A stretch of 64,000 nucleotides of DNA from Humitalea sp050632385 (lineage in GTDB: Bacteria; Pseudomonadota; Alphaproteobacteria; Acetobacterales; Acetobacteraceae). A model generated the notes under the pieces. The model saw only the letters and a list, made by a program, of their open reading frames with translations. It was not told the origin of the DNA and did not search any database. A program made the translations under genes and the position numbers. Each line of letters opens with the position of its first letter. Position 1 is the first letter of the stretch. This document shows positions 1-8,277 of this stretch, in pieces. The stretch is from NCBI RefSeq assembly GCF_050632385.1, contig NZ_CP192599.1:1860001-1924000 (forward strand), in the 5' to 3' direction.

Positions 1-891
1 GACATCCGCCAGGGGCTCTACGACGACTTCATCCAGACCGATGCCGCGATCAACCGCGGCAACTCGGGCGGCCCGCTGTTCAACCTGGCCGGCGAGGTCA
101 TCGGCATCAACACCGCGATCTACTCGCCCTCCGGCGGGTCGATCGGCATCGGCTTCTCCATCCCCTCCAACCTGGCACGCAACATCGCCGCGCAGTTGCG
201 CGACGGCGGCCGGGTGCGGCGCGGCTGGCTGGGCGTGAACATCCAGCAGGTGACGGATGAGATCGCGGAATCCCTGGGCCTGCAGGGCGGTGCGCGTGGC
301 GCGCTGGTCGCGCGGGCGCAGGAAGGTGGCCCCGCGGCCGCCGGCGGCATCCAGAACGGCGACGTGGTGCTGAAGTTCAACAACCAGGACGTCCGCGAAA
401 TGCGGAACCTGCCGCGCATCGTCGCCGAAACCCCGGTCGGCACGGTCGCCCCGGTCGTTGTCTGGCGCAACGGCAAGGAGGAGACGGTGAACGTCACCGT
501 CGCCGAGTTGCCGGCCGATGTGCAGGCCGCGGCAACCGCCCCGGCCCAGCCGCGCCCGCAGGCAACCGTCGAGCTGACGGGGCTCGGCATGAAGGTCTCC
601 GGCATGACGCCGGAACTGCGCGAGCGCTTCAGCATCCGCCCCGAGCGTAACGGCGTGGTCATCACCGAGGTGACGCCGGGCAGCCCCGCCGCCGAACGCG
701 AACTGCGCCCGGGCGACGTCATCGTCGAAGTGCAGCAGGAACGCGTCACGACGCCGCAGGAACTGTCCGAGCGTGTCGAACGCCTGCGCCGCCAGAACCG
801 CGCCAGCGCGCTGTTCCTGATCGAAGGCGCACAAGGCCAGCGTTGGGTTCCGCTGCGACTGCGCGCGGCGACGCCTGGTTCGCCGGGGTGA
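1..891 (+). CDS. DegP/HtrA-family serine protease, C-terminal part
   Basis: Periplasmic trypsin-like protease/chaperone of the Do family; the 5' end lies outside the window. The visible frame opens with the catalytic-serine loop GNSGGPL at codons 20-26 and continues with INTAIYSPSGGSIGIGFSIPS, the usual end of the protease domain. Two PDZ domains follow: about codons 75-165 (start RRGWLGVNIQ) and about 195-290 (GVVITEVTPGSPAAERELRPGD). The stop is followed by a cluster of strong hairpins. Two PDZ domains place it with DegP/MucD-type rather than DegS-type proteins. The catalytic His and Asp cannot be seen here. Confidence 0.93.
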   Translation, partial: DIRQGLYDDFIQTDAAINRGNSGGPLFNLAGEVIGINTAIYSPSGGSIGIGFSIPSNLARNIAAQLRDGGRVRRGWLGVNIQQVTDEIAESLGLQGGARGALVARAQEGGPAAAGGIQNGDVVLKFNNQDVREMRNLPRIVAETPVGTVAPVVVWRNGKEETVNVTVAELPADVQAAATAPAQPRPQATVELTGLGMKVSGMTPELRERFSIRPERNGVVITEVTPGSPAAERELRPGDVIVEVQQERVTTPQELSERVERLRRQNRASALFLIEGAQGQRWVPLRLRAATPGSPG

Positions 892-898
892 CCCGGCC

Positions 899-1113
899 GT
901 GGAGGGGGCGTCGCCCCCTCCACACCTCCCCCACCAAGGGGCCGTGGCCCCTTGGAACCCACGGGATTTGGCGACATCAAGCGAGGGGCGTGGAACGCCT
1001 TACGGCGACGGAACCGCCTTTGACGCCCCTCGCTTGATGTTGCCAATACGTCGCCGGTCCAGGGGCGGCCGCCCCTGGTGGGGGGAGTTTGAGGCGGGGC
1101 GAAGCCCCCCTCA
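899..1113. repeat. Cluster of palindromes (REP-like intergenic element)
   Basis: The gap between the convergent protease and serB genes is packed with inverted repeats. They are 12-bp arms at 899-910/912-923, 10-bp arms at 934-943/946-955, an 18-bp perfect pair at 974-991/1023-1040 around a 31-bp loop, and a 20-bp perfect palindrome at 1059-1078. An imperfect hairpin lies near 1091-1113. The first hairpins could end transcription of the protease gene, although no T tract follows. The regular series of different palindromes looks like a composite repetitive extragenic element. Whether it recurs elsewhere in the genome cannot be seen from this window. Confidence 0.7.
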
Positions 1114-1123
1114 AGGCGCCACC

Positions 1124-2017
1124 TTACCCCGCCTGGATCTCGCCCGCGGAAAATCCCATCGCGAACAGGACGCCACGCAGCCCGGCATGGTCCAGCCGGG
1201 CGCGGGCGGCGGCGGCGACCACGGGCTTCGCGCGATAGGCGATGCCCAGGCCCGCGGCGCCGATCATCGCCAGGTCGTTCGCCCCATCGCCGATCGCGGC
1301 CGTTGCCGTCAGCGGCAGGCCGTTCTCCGCGGCCAGACGTTTCAGTGTCGCGAGTTTCGCATCCCGGTCCAGGATCGGCTCACCGACGCGGCCGGTCAGC
1401 ACCCGGCCGTCATCCTCCAGCGTATTGGCGAAGTGATGCGTAAACCCCAGCCGCTGCGCGACGCGCCCGGTGAAGAAGGTGAAGCCGCCCGACACCAGCG
1501 CCGTCACCGCGCCATGGGCGCGCAGCGTCGCGATGAGTTCGACGGCGCCCGGCGTCATTTCGGTCGCGGTCCAGGTCGCGTCCAGCGCCGACACGTCCAG
1601 CCCCTTCAGCATGGCGACGCGTTCGCGCAGCGCGGTCGAAAAATCCAACTCGCCGTTCATGCTGCGCTTGGTGATGGCGGCGATCTTTTCCTTCAGCCCG
1701 GCGAAGGCGGCGATTTCGTCCAGCGTCTCGCTGGTCACGATGGTGCTGTCCATGTCGGCCAGCAGCAGTTGCTTCCGGCGGCCAGTCGTTTCCTGGCTGA
1801 TCGCATCGACCGGCGCATCGCCCAGCGCCTGGCGCGCGATGGCGGTCGCCTGGTCGGTCGCGAGGTCACGAAACGGCAGGTCGCAGGCCTCGCCCGGCGA
1901 CAACCACTCGGTCGCGCCGGGATCCGCCCCCAGATCGCCGAGGGCAGCGCGCACGCGCTGCGTGAGGGCAGGGGTCAGGGCGCCGGCGGGGGCGCAAAGG
2001 GTCAGGACATGCGGCAT
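1124..2017 (-). CDS. serB: Phosphoserine phosphatase
   Basis: Catalyses the last step of serine synthesis, phosphoserine to serine plus phosphate, in the cytoplasm. The 297-residue protein has an N-terminal ACT-like region (about 1-80) and a HAD phosphatase domain. The nucleophile motif LLADMDST carries Asp88 and Asp90. The C-terminal motif IGDGANDLAMIGAAGLGIAY holds the Mg-binding aspartates. Length and layout fit alphaproteobacterial SerB. It is divergent from miaA, with only 41 bp between the start codons, so the two promoters must be close or overlapping. The pairing with miaA is common in alphaproteobacteria. Confidence 0.95.
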   Translation of the reverse strand: MPHVLTLCAPAGALTPALTQRVRAALGDLGADPGATEWLSPGEACDLPFRDLATDQATAIARQALGDAPVDAISQETTGRRKQLLLADMDSTIVTSETLDEIAAFAGLKEKIAAITKRSMNGELDFSTALRERVAMLKGLDVSALDATWTATEMTPGAVELIATLRAHGAVTALVSGGFTFFTGRVAQRLGFTHHFANTLEDDGRVLTGRVGEPILDRDAKLATLKRLAAENGLPLTATAAIGDGANDLAMIGAAGLGIAYRAKPVVAAAARARLDHAGLRGVLFAMGFSAGEIQAG

Positions 2018-2058
2018 GGCGGCCGGTTTTTGGCCCTGCCACGCCGGGGCCGCAAGGT

Positions 2059-3006
2059 ATGATCCCGCATGCGCTGCTGATCGCGGGGCCGACCGCGTCG
2101 GGCAAGTCGGCTCTGGCGCTGGATCTGGCGCGGGCCTTGGACGGTGAGATCATCAACACCGACTCCATGCAGGTCTATGCGGGGCTGCGGGTGCTGACGG
2201 CGGGGCCATCCGAGGCCGAGGAAGCGCTGGTGCCGCATCGCCTCTATGGCATCCGCGCCCCGGCCGAAGCGGGCAGCGTCGCCTGGTGGCGCGATGCGGC
2301 GCTTGCGGCGATGCAGGCGGCGCGGGATGCCGGGCGGCTGCCGATCCTGTGCGGCGGCACGGGCATGTATTTTTCCGCGCTGACCCAGGGGCTGTCGCCG
2401 ATGCCGCCGGTCACCGAAGCCGACCGCGCCGCCGCACGCGCGCTGCTGGCCGACATCGGCCCCGCCGCCTTGCATCAACGACTGGCCCAGGCCGATCCGG
2501 ACACGGCCGCGCGCCTGCGCCCGACCGACCCGCAACGCCTGGCCCGCGCCTGGGAGGTTTTTGCGGGAACCGGGCGGGGGCTGGCGTCCTGGCAGTCCGA
2601 ACCCGGCACAGGACCTGCCCCCTGGCGTTTCGCCGCCATCCTGCTGGACCCGTCGCGCGACACGTTGCGCGCCGCGATCGCCGCACGCTGGGCCGCGATG
2701 CTGAAGGGGGGTGCGATGGAGGAGGTGACGGCGTTGCTCGCGCAAAACCTCGACCCGTCGCTGCCCGCCATGCGCGCCCATGGCGTGCCCGAACTCGCCG
2801 CCGTCGCGGCGGGGAGCATCACCCTCGAAGAGGCCGGGCGCCGTGCCTGCCTCGCCATGGGGCAATACACCAAGCGGCAGGCGACCTGGTTCCGGCACCA
2901 TGATCTCGGGCCCACGCATAGGATATATGCGCGAACCACGGGTCTGGCGCAATTTTCTGAAAGTGAACGGGCGGAAATCTTCGCATTTGTTGATGGAGTG
3001 CGTTGA
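2059..3006 (+). CDS. miaA: tRNA dimethylallyltransferase
   Basis: Transfers a dimethylallyl group to N6 of A37 in tRNAs that read codons starting with U. The N-terminal P-loop is LLIAGPTASGKSALALDLA (residues 5-23), followed by the family signature INTDSMQVY. GTGMYFSAL and the C-terminal QYTKRQATWFR segment are also typical. The 315-residue length is normal. The ATG at 2059 directly precedes MIPHALLIAGPT. It is divergent from serB and lies 60 bp upstream of ilvB on the same strand, so readthrough into the ilv genes is possible. Confidence 0.95.
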   Translation: MIPHALLIAGPTASGKSALALDLARALDGEIINTDSMQVYAGLRVLTAGPSEAEEALVPHRLYGIRAPAEAGSVAWWRDAALAAMQAARDAGRLPILCGGTGMYFSALTQGLSPMPPVTEADRAAARALLADIGPAALHQRLAQADPDTAARLRPTDPQRLARAWEVFAGTGRGLASWQSEPGTGPAPWRFAAILLDPSRDTLRAAIAARWAAMLKGGAMEEVTALLAQNLDPSLPAMRAHGVPELAAVAAGSITLEEAGRRACLAMGQYTKRQATWFRHHDLGPTHRIYARTTGLAQFSESERAEIFAFVDGVR

Positions 3007-3066
3007 CGCGCCGCAGCAGCGGGGGTAACGCTGCGCCGCCGAAGCCCAAAGGAAAGCCCCATCCCC

Positions 3067-4872
3067 ATGTCCGCCATCGCAACGCCCAGCCCCGAAACCC
3101 GGATCATGACCGGGGCGGAGGTCGTCCTTCAGGCGCTGAAGGATCAGGGCGTCGAGGTTATTTTTGGTTATCCCGGCGGCGCCGTGCTTCCCATCTATGA
3201 CGCGCTGTTCCAGCAGAACGCGATCCGCCACATCCTGGTGCGGCACGAACAGGCCGCGGTGCATGCGGCCGAGGGCTATGCCCGTTCGACCGGCAAGGTC
3301 GGCTGCGTGCTCGTCACCTCCGGCCCCGGCGCGACCAATGCCGTGACCGGCCTGGTGGATGCGCTGATGGACAGCATTCCGGTGGTCTGCCTGACCGGCC
3401 AGGTGCCGACGCATCTGATCGGCAATGATGCCTTCCAGGAAGCCGACACCACCGGCATCACCCGCCCCGCGACCAAGCACAACTACCTGGTCAAGCGCCC
3501 CGGCGACCTGGCGCGCGTGATGCATGAGGCGTTTTACGTCGCCCGCAGCGGCCGCCCGGGCCCGGTGGTGGTGGATCTGCCCAAGGACATCCTGATCGGC
3601 CGCGCGCCCTATCATGACGCCGAGCGCGAGGAACACCGTTCCTACCGCCCCGTCACCGAACCCGATGCGCGCCGCATCGGGGAAGCCATTGCCGCGATGA
3701 AGCGCAGCCATCGCCCGATCGTCTATGCCGGCGGCGGCGTGATCAACGCGGGGCCGGAGGCGTCGCGCCTGCTGGGTGAATTCGTGCGGATGACGGGTTT
3801 TCCCTGCACCAATACGCTGATGGGCCTGGGCTCTTATCCGGCCAGCGATCCGCAGTTCCTGGGCATGCTCGGCATGCACGGGACCTACGAAGCGAACATG
3901 GCGATGCATGGCTGCGACGTGATGTTCAACATCGGCGCGCGCTTCGACGACCGCGTGACGGGGCGGCTGAACGCCTTCTCGCCCGGCTCGACCAAGATCC
4001 ACGCCGATATCGATCCGTCCAGCATCAACAAGAACGTGCGCGTGGACGTGGCGATCGTCGGCGATGCCGCGGCCGTGCTGCGCGCGATGATCGCCGCCTG
4101 GAAGGCCGATGACACGGAACAGGACCGCAAGGCGCTGGCCGGCTGGTGGCGCCAGATCGAGACCTGGCGCGGCAAACACTGCCTGTCCTACGTGCAGCAG
4201 GGCAAGATCATCAAGCCGCAGCACGCGGTGAAGCGCCTGTTCGAGATCACCCAGGAGTTGAAGGGCAAGTCGGGCAAGGAGACCTTCATCACCACGGAGG
4301 TCGGCCAGCACCAGATGTGGGCCGCGCAGTATTTCGGCTTCGATCAGCCGAACCGCTGGATGACCTCGGGCGGGCTCGGCACCATGGGCTACGGCCTGCC
4401 GGCCGCGATGGGCGTGCAGATCGCGCATCCCGATGCGCTGGTCATCGACATCGCCGGTGAGGCCAGCATCCTGATGAACATTCAGGAGATGGGGACGCTC
4501 GCCCAGTACCGCCTGCCGGTCAAAGTCTTCATCCTGAACAATGAATACATGGGCATGGTGCGCCAGTGGCAGGAATTGCTGCATGGCGGGCGCTATTCGG
4601 AATCCTATTCTGAAGCCTTGCCCGATTTCGTGAAGCTGGCGGAAAGCTTCCACGCCGTCGGCATGCGCGCGACCGACGCCGACCAGTTGGACGATGTGAT
4701 CCACGCGATGATCGCCAGCCCCAAGGCGGTGATCGCCGACATCAGCGTGGCCAAGGACGAGAACTGCTTCCCGATGATCCCCTCCGGTGCCGCGCATAAC
4801 GAGATGATCCTGAGCCCAGGCCAGACCGGGGGCGTCGCCGGCGTCACCGATGAAGGCAAGGTGCTGGTCTGA
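3067..4872 (+). CDS. ilvB: Acetolactate synthase, large (catalytic) subunit
   Basis: ThDP-dependent enzyme making acetolactate or acetohydroxybutyrate in valine, leucine and isoleucine synthesis. The 601-residue protein has the three expected domains. The N-terminal ThDP domain has GYPGGAVLPIYDALF, with the active-site Glu in LVRHEQAAVHAAEGYAR. A central FAD-binding domain follows, then a C-terminal pyrophosphate domain. The metal-binding motif reads DIAGEASILMN rather than the textbook GDGS. From what is known of the family, alphaproteobacterial large subunits commonly read GDAS or GEAS here, so this is not a defect. ilvH starts 4 bases after the stop. Confidence 0.96.
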   Translation: MSAIATPSPETRIMTGAEVVLQALKDQGVEVIFGYPGGAVLPIYDALFQQNAIRHILVRHEQAAVHAAEGYARSTGKVGCVLVTSGPGATNAVTGLVDALMDSIPVVCLTGQVPTHLIGNDAFQEADTTGITRPATKHNYLVKRPGDLARVMHEAFYVARSGRPGPVVVDLPKDILIGRAPYHDAEREEHRSYRPVTEPDARRIGEAIAAMKRSHRPIVYAGGGVINAGPEASRLLGEFVRMTGFPCTNTLMGLGSYPASDPQFLGMLGMHGTYEANMAMHGCDVMFNIGARFDDRVTGRLNAFSPGSTKIHADIDPSSINKNVRVDVAIVGDAAAVLRAMIAAWKADDTEQDRKALAGWWRQIETWRGKHCLSYVQQGKIIKPQHAVKRLFEITQELKGKSGKETFITTEVGQHQMWAAQYFGFDQPNRWMTSGGLGTMGYGLPAAMGVQIAHPDALVIDIAGEASILMNIQEMGTLAQYRLPVKVFILNNEYMGMVRQWQELLHGGRYSESYSEALPDFVKLAESFHAVGMRATDADQLDDVIHAMIASPKAVIADISVAKDENCFPMIPSGAAHNEMILSPGQTGGVAGVTDEGKVLV

Positions 4873-4876
4873 TCCG

Positions 4877-5395
4877 ATGTCGCAAAGCATGGAACAACGC
4901 GCCGCGACCATCGCGGTGCTGGTGGAAAATGAGGCCGGCGTGCTGGCCCGGGTGATCGGTCTGTTTTCCGGTCGTGGCTACAACATCGAAAGCCTGACGG
5001 TGGCCCCCGTCGATGCCGACCGGCGGATCAGCCGCATCACGGTCGTCACATCGGGCACCGAGATGGTGATCGAACAGATCAAGGCGCAGCTCGACCGGCT
5101 GGTGCCGGTCCACAAGGTCAGCGACCTGACCATGGAGGGGCCGCACCTGACCCGCGAACTCGCCCTGATCAAGGTCGTCGGCCGTGGCGAGCCGCGGATG
5201 GAAGCGTTGCGCCTGGCCGATGCGTTTCGTGCCCGCGTGGTCGATGCGACGCCCGAAAGCGCTGTGTTCGAAATGACCGGCAGCAGCGACAAGATCGAGG
5301 CGTTCTGCGCGTTGATGCGGCCGTTGGGCCTGTCCGAAGTCTCGCGGACGGGGGCTGTGGCCATCGCCCGTGGCACCGGCAGCCTGACCGTCTGA
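4877..5395 (+). CDS. ilvH: Acetolactate synthase, small regulatory subunit
   Basis: Regulatory subunit that stimulates the catalytic subunit and confers valine feedback inhibition. The 172-residue protein begins with an ACT domain (AVLVENEAGVLARVIGLFSGRGYNIESL) and ends with the ALS_ss C-terminal domain. The chosen ATG lies 4 bases after the ilvB stop. An in-frame ATG at 4850 would overlap ilvB and add nine residues unlike the family. Tight spacing implies one transcript with ilvB. Confidence 0.95.
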   Translation: MSQSMEQRAATIAVLVENEAGVLARVIGLFSGRGYNIESLTVAPVDADRRISRITVVTSGTEMVIEQIKAQLDRLVPVHKVSDLTMEGPHLTRELALIKVVGRGEPRMEALRLADAFRARVVDATPESAVFEMTGSSDKIEAFCALMRPLGLSEVSRTGAVAIARGTGSLTV

Positions 5396-5431
5396 GTATT
5401 TTTTTCCGACCCTAAAAGGAGTGCGCCAAAG

Positions 5432-6448
5432 ATGCGCGTTTACTACGACCGCGACGCCGATGTGAATCTGATCAAGGCCAAGAAGGTCGCGATCATCGGC
5501 TTCGGCAGCCAGGGCCATGCCCATGCCATGAACCTGCGCGACAGCGGCTGCACCAACCTCGCGATCGGCCTGCGCGCCGGTCCCAGCGCCGACAAGGCCA
5601 AGGCCGCCGGCTTCAACGTGATGTCGCCCGCCGACGCCGCGAAGTGGGCCGATGTCGTGATGGTGCTGACGCCGGACGAAGGCCAGGGCGACCTGTACCG
5701 CGACCACCTGCACGCCAACCTCAAGGAAGGCGCGGCACTTGCCTTCGCCCATGGCTTGAACGTGCACTTCAACTTGCTCGACCCGCGCCCGGACCTGGAC
5801 GTGTTCATGATCGCGCCCAAGGGCCCCGGCCACACGGTGCGGTCCGAATACCAGAAGGGCGGCGGCGTGCCGTGCCTGGTGGCGCTGGCGCAGAACCCCT
5901 CGGGCAACGGCCTCGAAATCGCGCTCTCCTACGCCTCCGCCATCGGCGGCGGTCGTTCGGGCGTGATCGAGACCAGCTTCAAGGAAGAATGCGAGACCGA
6001 CCTGTTCGGCGAGCAGGTTGTCCTCTGTGGCGGCCTGGTCGAACTGATCAAGGCTGGCTTCGAGACGCTGGTGGAAGCCGGCTACGCGCCGGAAATGGCG
6101 TATTTCGAGTGCCTGCATGAAGTGAAGCTGATCGTGGACCTGATCTACGAAGGCGGCATCGCCAACATGAACTACTCGATCAGCAACACGGCCGAATACG
6201 GCGAATACGTCACCGGCCCCCGCATCATCACCTCGGAGACCAAGGCCGAGATGAAGCGCGTGCTGAACGACATTCAGAGCGGCAAGTTCGCCCGCGACTG
6301 GATGCTGGAAAACAAGGTCAACCAGGCCTCGTTCAAGGCGACCCGTCGCCGCCTGGCCGAACACCAGATCGAGGATGTCGGCGAGAAGCTGCGCGGCATG
6401 ATGCCCTGGATCAAGAAGAACGCCCTGGTCGACAAGGCGAAGAACTGA
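5432..6448 (+). CDS. ilvC: Ketol-acid reductoisomerase (NADP+)
   Basis: Converts acetolactate to dihydroxyisovalerate, the second common step of branched-chain amino-acid synthesis. The 338-residue class I enzyme opens with MRVYYDRDADVNLI and has the Rossmann motif IGFGSQGHAHAMNL. The Mg-binding and catalytic segments SFKEECETDLFGEQ and FECLHEVKLIVDLIYEGG are intact. A strong ribosome-binding site (AAAAGGAG) precedes the ATG. It lies 36 bp after ilvH and is followed directly by a hairpin, so ilvBHC is one operon. No Leu/Ile/Val-rich leader is visible in the 60 bp before ilvB. Confidence 0.97.
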   Translation: MRVYYDRDADVNLIKAKKVAIIGFGSQGHAHAMNLRDSGCTNLAIGLRAGPSADKAKAAGFNVMSPADAAKWADVVMVLTPDEGQGDLYRDHLHANLKEGAALAFAHGLNVHFNLLDPRPDLDVFMIAPKGPGHTVRSEYQKGGGVPCLVALAQNPSGNGLEIALSYASAIGGGRSGVIETSFKEECETDLFGEQVVLCGGLVELIKAGFETLVEAGYAPEMAYFECLHEVKLIVDLIYEGGIANMNYSISNTAEYGEYVTGPRIITSETKAEMKRVLNDIQSGKFARDWMLENKVNQASFKATRRRLAEHQIEDVGEKLRGMMPWIKKNALVDKAKN

Positions 6449-6457
6449 GTTTGGACC

Positions 6458-6486
6458 CCCTCCTGCCGCCCCGCGCGGCAGGGGGG
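6458..6486 (+). terminator. Hairpin terminator after ilvC
   Basis: A GC-rich stem (TGCCGC with GCGGCA, extended by C/G runs with one G-T pair) begins 10 bp after the ilvC stop. Its position between two convergent genes suggests it ends transcription from both sides. The T tract is weak. Confidence 0.65.
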
Positions 6487-6490
6487 ATGT

Positions 6491-6772
6491 TCAATTCCAG
6501 CGACCATTCCAGGCCATCATGTAGACGGCCAAGAGGGCCACAAGCGCCACCGGCACGGCCAGCACCATGACCACGATGGCCAAGCCGGTGCGGCCCTTCT
6601 TTTGCAGCGAAAGCCCCCCGGCGATTGTCATGACGGGGACGGCCAGGACCAGGAACCAGCTATCGACCGTGCTGGAATTCAGCGTGCGATTGCCGAGGCC
6701 GTAGATGAACATCGCGACGATCATCGCCGTGATGATGCTGGCCGTGACGAGAAACACCCGGAATGTGGTCAT
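6491..6772 (-). CDS. Small membrane protein of unknown function
   Basis: A 93-residue protein with three predicted membrane helices: about residues 4-26 (FRVFLVTASIITAMIVAMF), 35-55 and 63-88. No family is recognised. The start chosen is the ATG at 6772 just before the first helix; an upstream in-frame ATG at 6814 would add a polar extension. It is convergent with ilvC across the hairpin and divergent from the deacetylase gene. Confidence 0.6.
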   Translation of the reverse strand: MTTFRVFLVTASIITAMIVAMFIYGLGNRTLNSSTVDSWFLVLAVPVMTIAGGLSLQKKGRTGLAIVVMVLAVPVALVALLAVYMMAWNGRWN

Positions 6773-6851
6773 GCGCGATGGAACATTGATTGCGTTGTCG
6801 TGACAAGGTGCCACCGTTGACCGGACCCGCCGCCGCCGTCACGTTTCCGGC

Positions 6852-7769
6852 ATGACCAAGCTCGCGACCGACAGCCCCTATCCCCGCGATTTCGTCGGCT
6901 ATGGCCCGACACCGCCCGATCCCCTCTGGCCGAACGCGGCCAAGGTCGCGCTCTCCTTCGTGCTGAATTACGAGGAAGGCGCCGAGAACACCGTGCTGAA
7001 CGGCGATGCCGGCAGCGAGCAATACCTGCATGAGGTCCCCGGCGGCGCTTCGATCCTGGGCGAACGTTCTGTCACCATCGAAAGCCAGTTCGGCTATGGC
7101 GCGCGGTCGGGCGTCTGGCGCGTGCTGCGGCTTTTTGCCGAGCGCGGATTGCCGCTGACCATTTATGCCTGCGGCCGGGCGTTGGAACTCAACCCCGCCG
7201 TCGCCCGTGCCTTCATCGACCAGGGGCATGAGGTCGCCTGCCACGGCTGGCGCTGGATCGACTACCACGACGTCGATGCCGCCACCGAACGTGCCCATAT
7301 CGCGCAGAATATCGAGGCGGTGACCCGGCTTTGCGGCGTCGCCCCGGTCGGCTGGTACACCGGTCGTGTCTCGCCCCAGACCCGCGCCCTGGTCGCGGAA
7401 CGCGAGGGCTTTCTCTACGACAGCGATTCCTACGAGGATGACCTGCCTTACTACGTGCCGGTCGGCGGCAAGCCGCGGCTGATCATCCCCTATACGCTCG
7501 ACGCCAACGACATGAAGTTCGCGGTGGCACCCGGCTTTGCCAGCGCCGATGGCTTCGGCGCCTATCTGCGCGACGGATTGGACCTGTTGCGGGGTGAGGG
7601 GGGGCGGATGATGTCGGTCGGCCTGCACGGCCGCATCGTCGGTCGCCCCGCACGCGCCGCGGCACTGGCGCGGTTCTTGGACCACGTGGTGGCCTGCCGC
7701 GACATCTGGGTCGCGCGCCGGGCCGATATCGCCCGCCATTGGTGGGCGACGCATCCGCCAGCGCCATGA
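6852..7769 (+). CDS. puuE: PuuE-like allantoinase (polysaccharide deacetylase fold)
   Basis: Resembles the metal-independent allantoinases of the PuuE family, which open allantoin to allantoate in urate breakdown. The 305-residue sequence has the signature start (YPRDFVGYGPTPPDPLWP), FVLNYEEGAENTVLNGD, and the NodB-type segments HEVACHGWRWIDY and VGWYTGRVSP. No signal peptide is present, so it is cytoplasmic. Other purine-degradation genes are absent here, so the physiological substrate is inferred from the family alone. The stop codon overlaps the start of the next gene (ATGA), showing translational coupling. Confidence 0.85.
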   Translation: MTKLATDSPYPRDFVGYGPTPPDPLWPNAAKVALSFVLNYEEGAENTVLNGDAGSEQYLHEVPGGASILGERSVTIESQFGYGARSGVWRVLRLFAERGLPLTIYACGRALELNPAVARAFIDQGHEVACHGWRWIDYHDVDAATERAHIAQNIEAVTRLCGVAPVGWYTGRVSPQTRALVAEREGFLYDSDSYEDDLPYYVPVGGKPRLIIPYTLDANDMKFAVAPGFASADGFGAYLRDGLDLLRGEGGRMMSVGLHGRIVGRPARAAALARFLDHVVACRDIWVARRADIARHWWATHPPAP

Positions 7770-8023
7770 AGCGCGCCCTCCTCGCCCTGCTGCTGGCTTG
7801 GCCGGCCCAGGCGCAACAGCCCCTTTGCACGGACCACCAGGACCTGTTCCCCGCCCTGATCGGCGGGCCGCCGGAGGCTGCATTGACCGCCCTCAGCGGC
7901 CTGCCGGGCATCCGCAGTGTCCGCATTACCGGGCCGAACACGCCGATGACGCGGGATTTCCGCCCGGACAGGGCAACGATCATCCTCGAAGACGGGGTGG
8001 TCCGCAGCATCACCTGCGGCTGA
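7766..8023 (+). CDS. Secreted I78-family peptidase inhibitor-like protein
   Basis: An 85-residue protein with a signal peptide (MKRALLALLLAWPAQA, cleaved before QQPLC). The C-terminal part matches the inhibitor I78 pattern as I know it: IRSVRITGPNTPMTRDFRPD, then a strand ending in the family-typical I-T-C-G. Two cysteines (CTDH and the terminal CG) could form a disulphide. It would act in the periplasm or outside the cell on serine proteases. Its start overlaps the puuE stop, so the two are co-translated, although no functional link is obvious. Confidence 0.7.
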   Translation: MKRALLALLLAWPAQAQQPLCTDHQDLFPALIGGPPEAALTALSGLPGIRSVRITGPNTPMTRDFRPDRATIILEDGVVRSITCG

Positions 8024-8075
8024 AAACGACCTTGCCGCTTGCGGCCGGCGGAAAGCCGGGGCTATGGTCGCGGCG

Positions 8076-8183
8076 ATGACGACGCGCGCCACCACTGCCG
8101 GCCTGGTCCGGGGGCATTTCGCCCCGACCGCCGCGCGCGCGCCGATCTCCCTCCTCCTTCTTCTTCGACTTACCCGCCCCTGA
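8076..8183 (+). CDS. leuL: Leucine-rich leader peptide of leuA (attenuator)
   Basis: A 35-codon ORF located 97 bp upstream of leuA. It ends in a run of five consecutive Leu codons, then Arg, then another Leu (ISLLLLLRLTRP and TGA). The Leu codons are CTC CTC CTT CTT CTT and a final CTT, whereas the neighbouring genes overwhelmingly use CTG. Such a run just before hairpins and a leucine-synthesis gene is the known design of ribosome-mediated attenuation: a ribosome stalled for charged tRNA-Leu changes the RNA fold ahead of it. The start could also lie at a later GTG. The ORF is assigned from composition and position only. Confidence 0.7.
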   Translation: MTTRATTAGLVRGHFAPTAARAPISLLLLLRLTRP

Positions 8184-8189
8184 GCGCTC

Positions 8190-8243
8190 GGGCCGTCGCG
8201 GCCCATGCTGTTCGGGGGAAGCGAGAGGGGCGCCGGCCGCCCC
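8190..8243 (+). promoter_or_regulatory. Attenuator hairpins between leader peptide and leuA
   Basis: Two stems follow the leader stop codon: GGGCCG/CGGCCC at 8190-8204 and GGGGCG/CGCCCC at 8227-8243. Both are compact and GC-rich. The second is not followed by a T run, so termination may be Rho-assisted, or the stem may instead control leuA translation. The alternative antiterminator pairing was not resolved by eye. Confidence 0.5.
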
Positions 8244-8277
8244 CAATCAACGCCACATAAAGTCACGGACACATCCG

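Noticed and set aside
4471..4503. Apparent loss of the GDG metal motif in acetolactate synthase (reads GEAS)
   Set aside because: Alphaproteobacterial large subunits are known to vary at this site, and all other catalytic segments are intact.
2002..4911. A 969-codon open frame on the minus strand
   Set aside because: It lies antisense to miaA and ilvB, which have complete family motifs. Long antisense frames are normal in very GC-rich coding DNA, and the translation has the His/Arg/Gln-rich look of a shadow.
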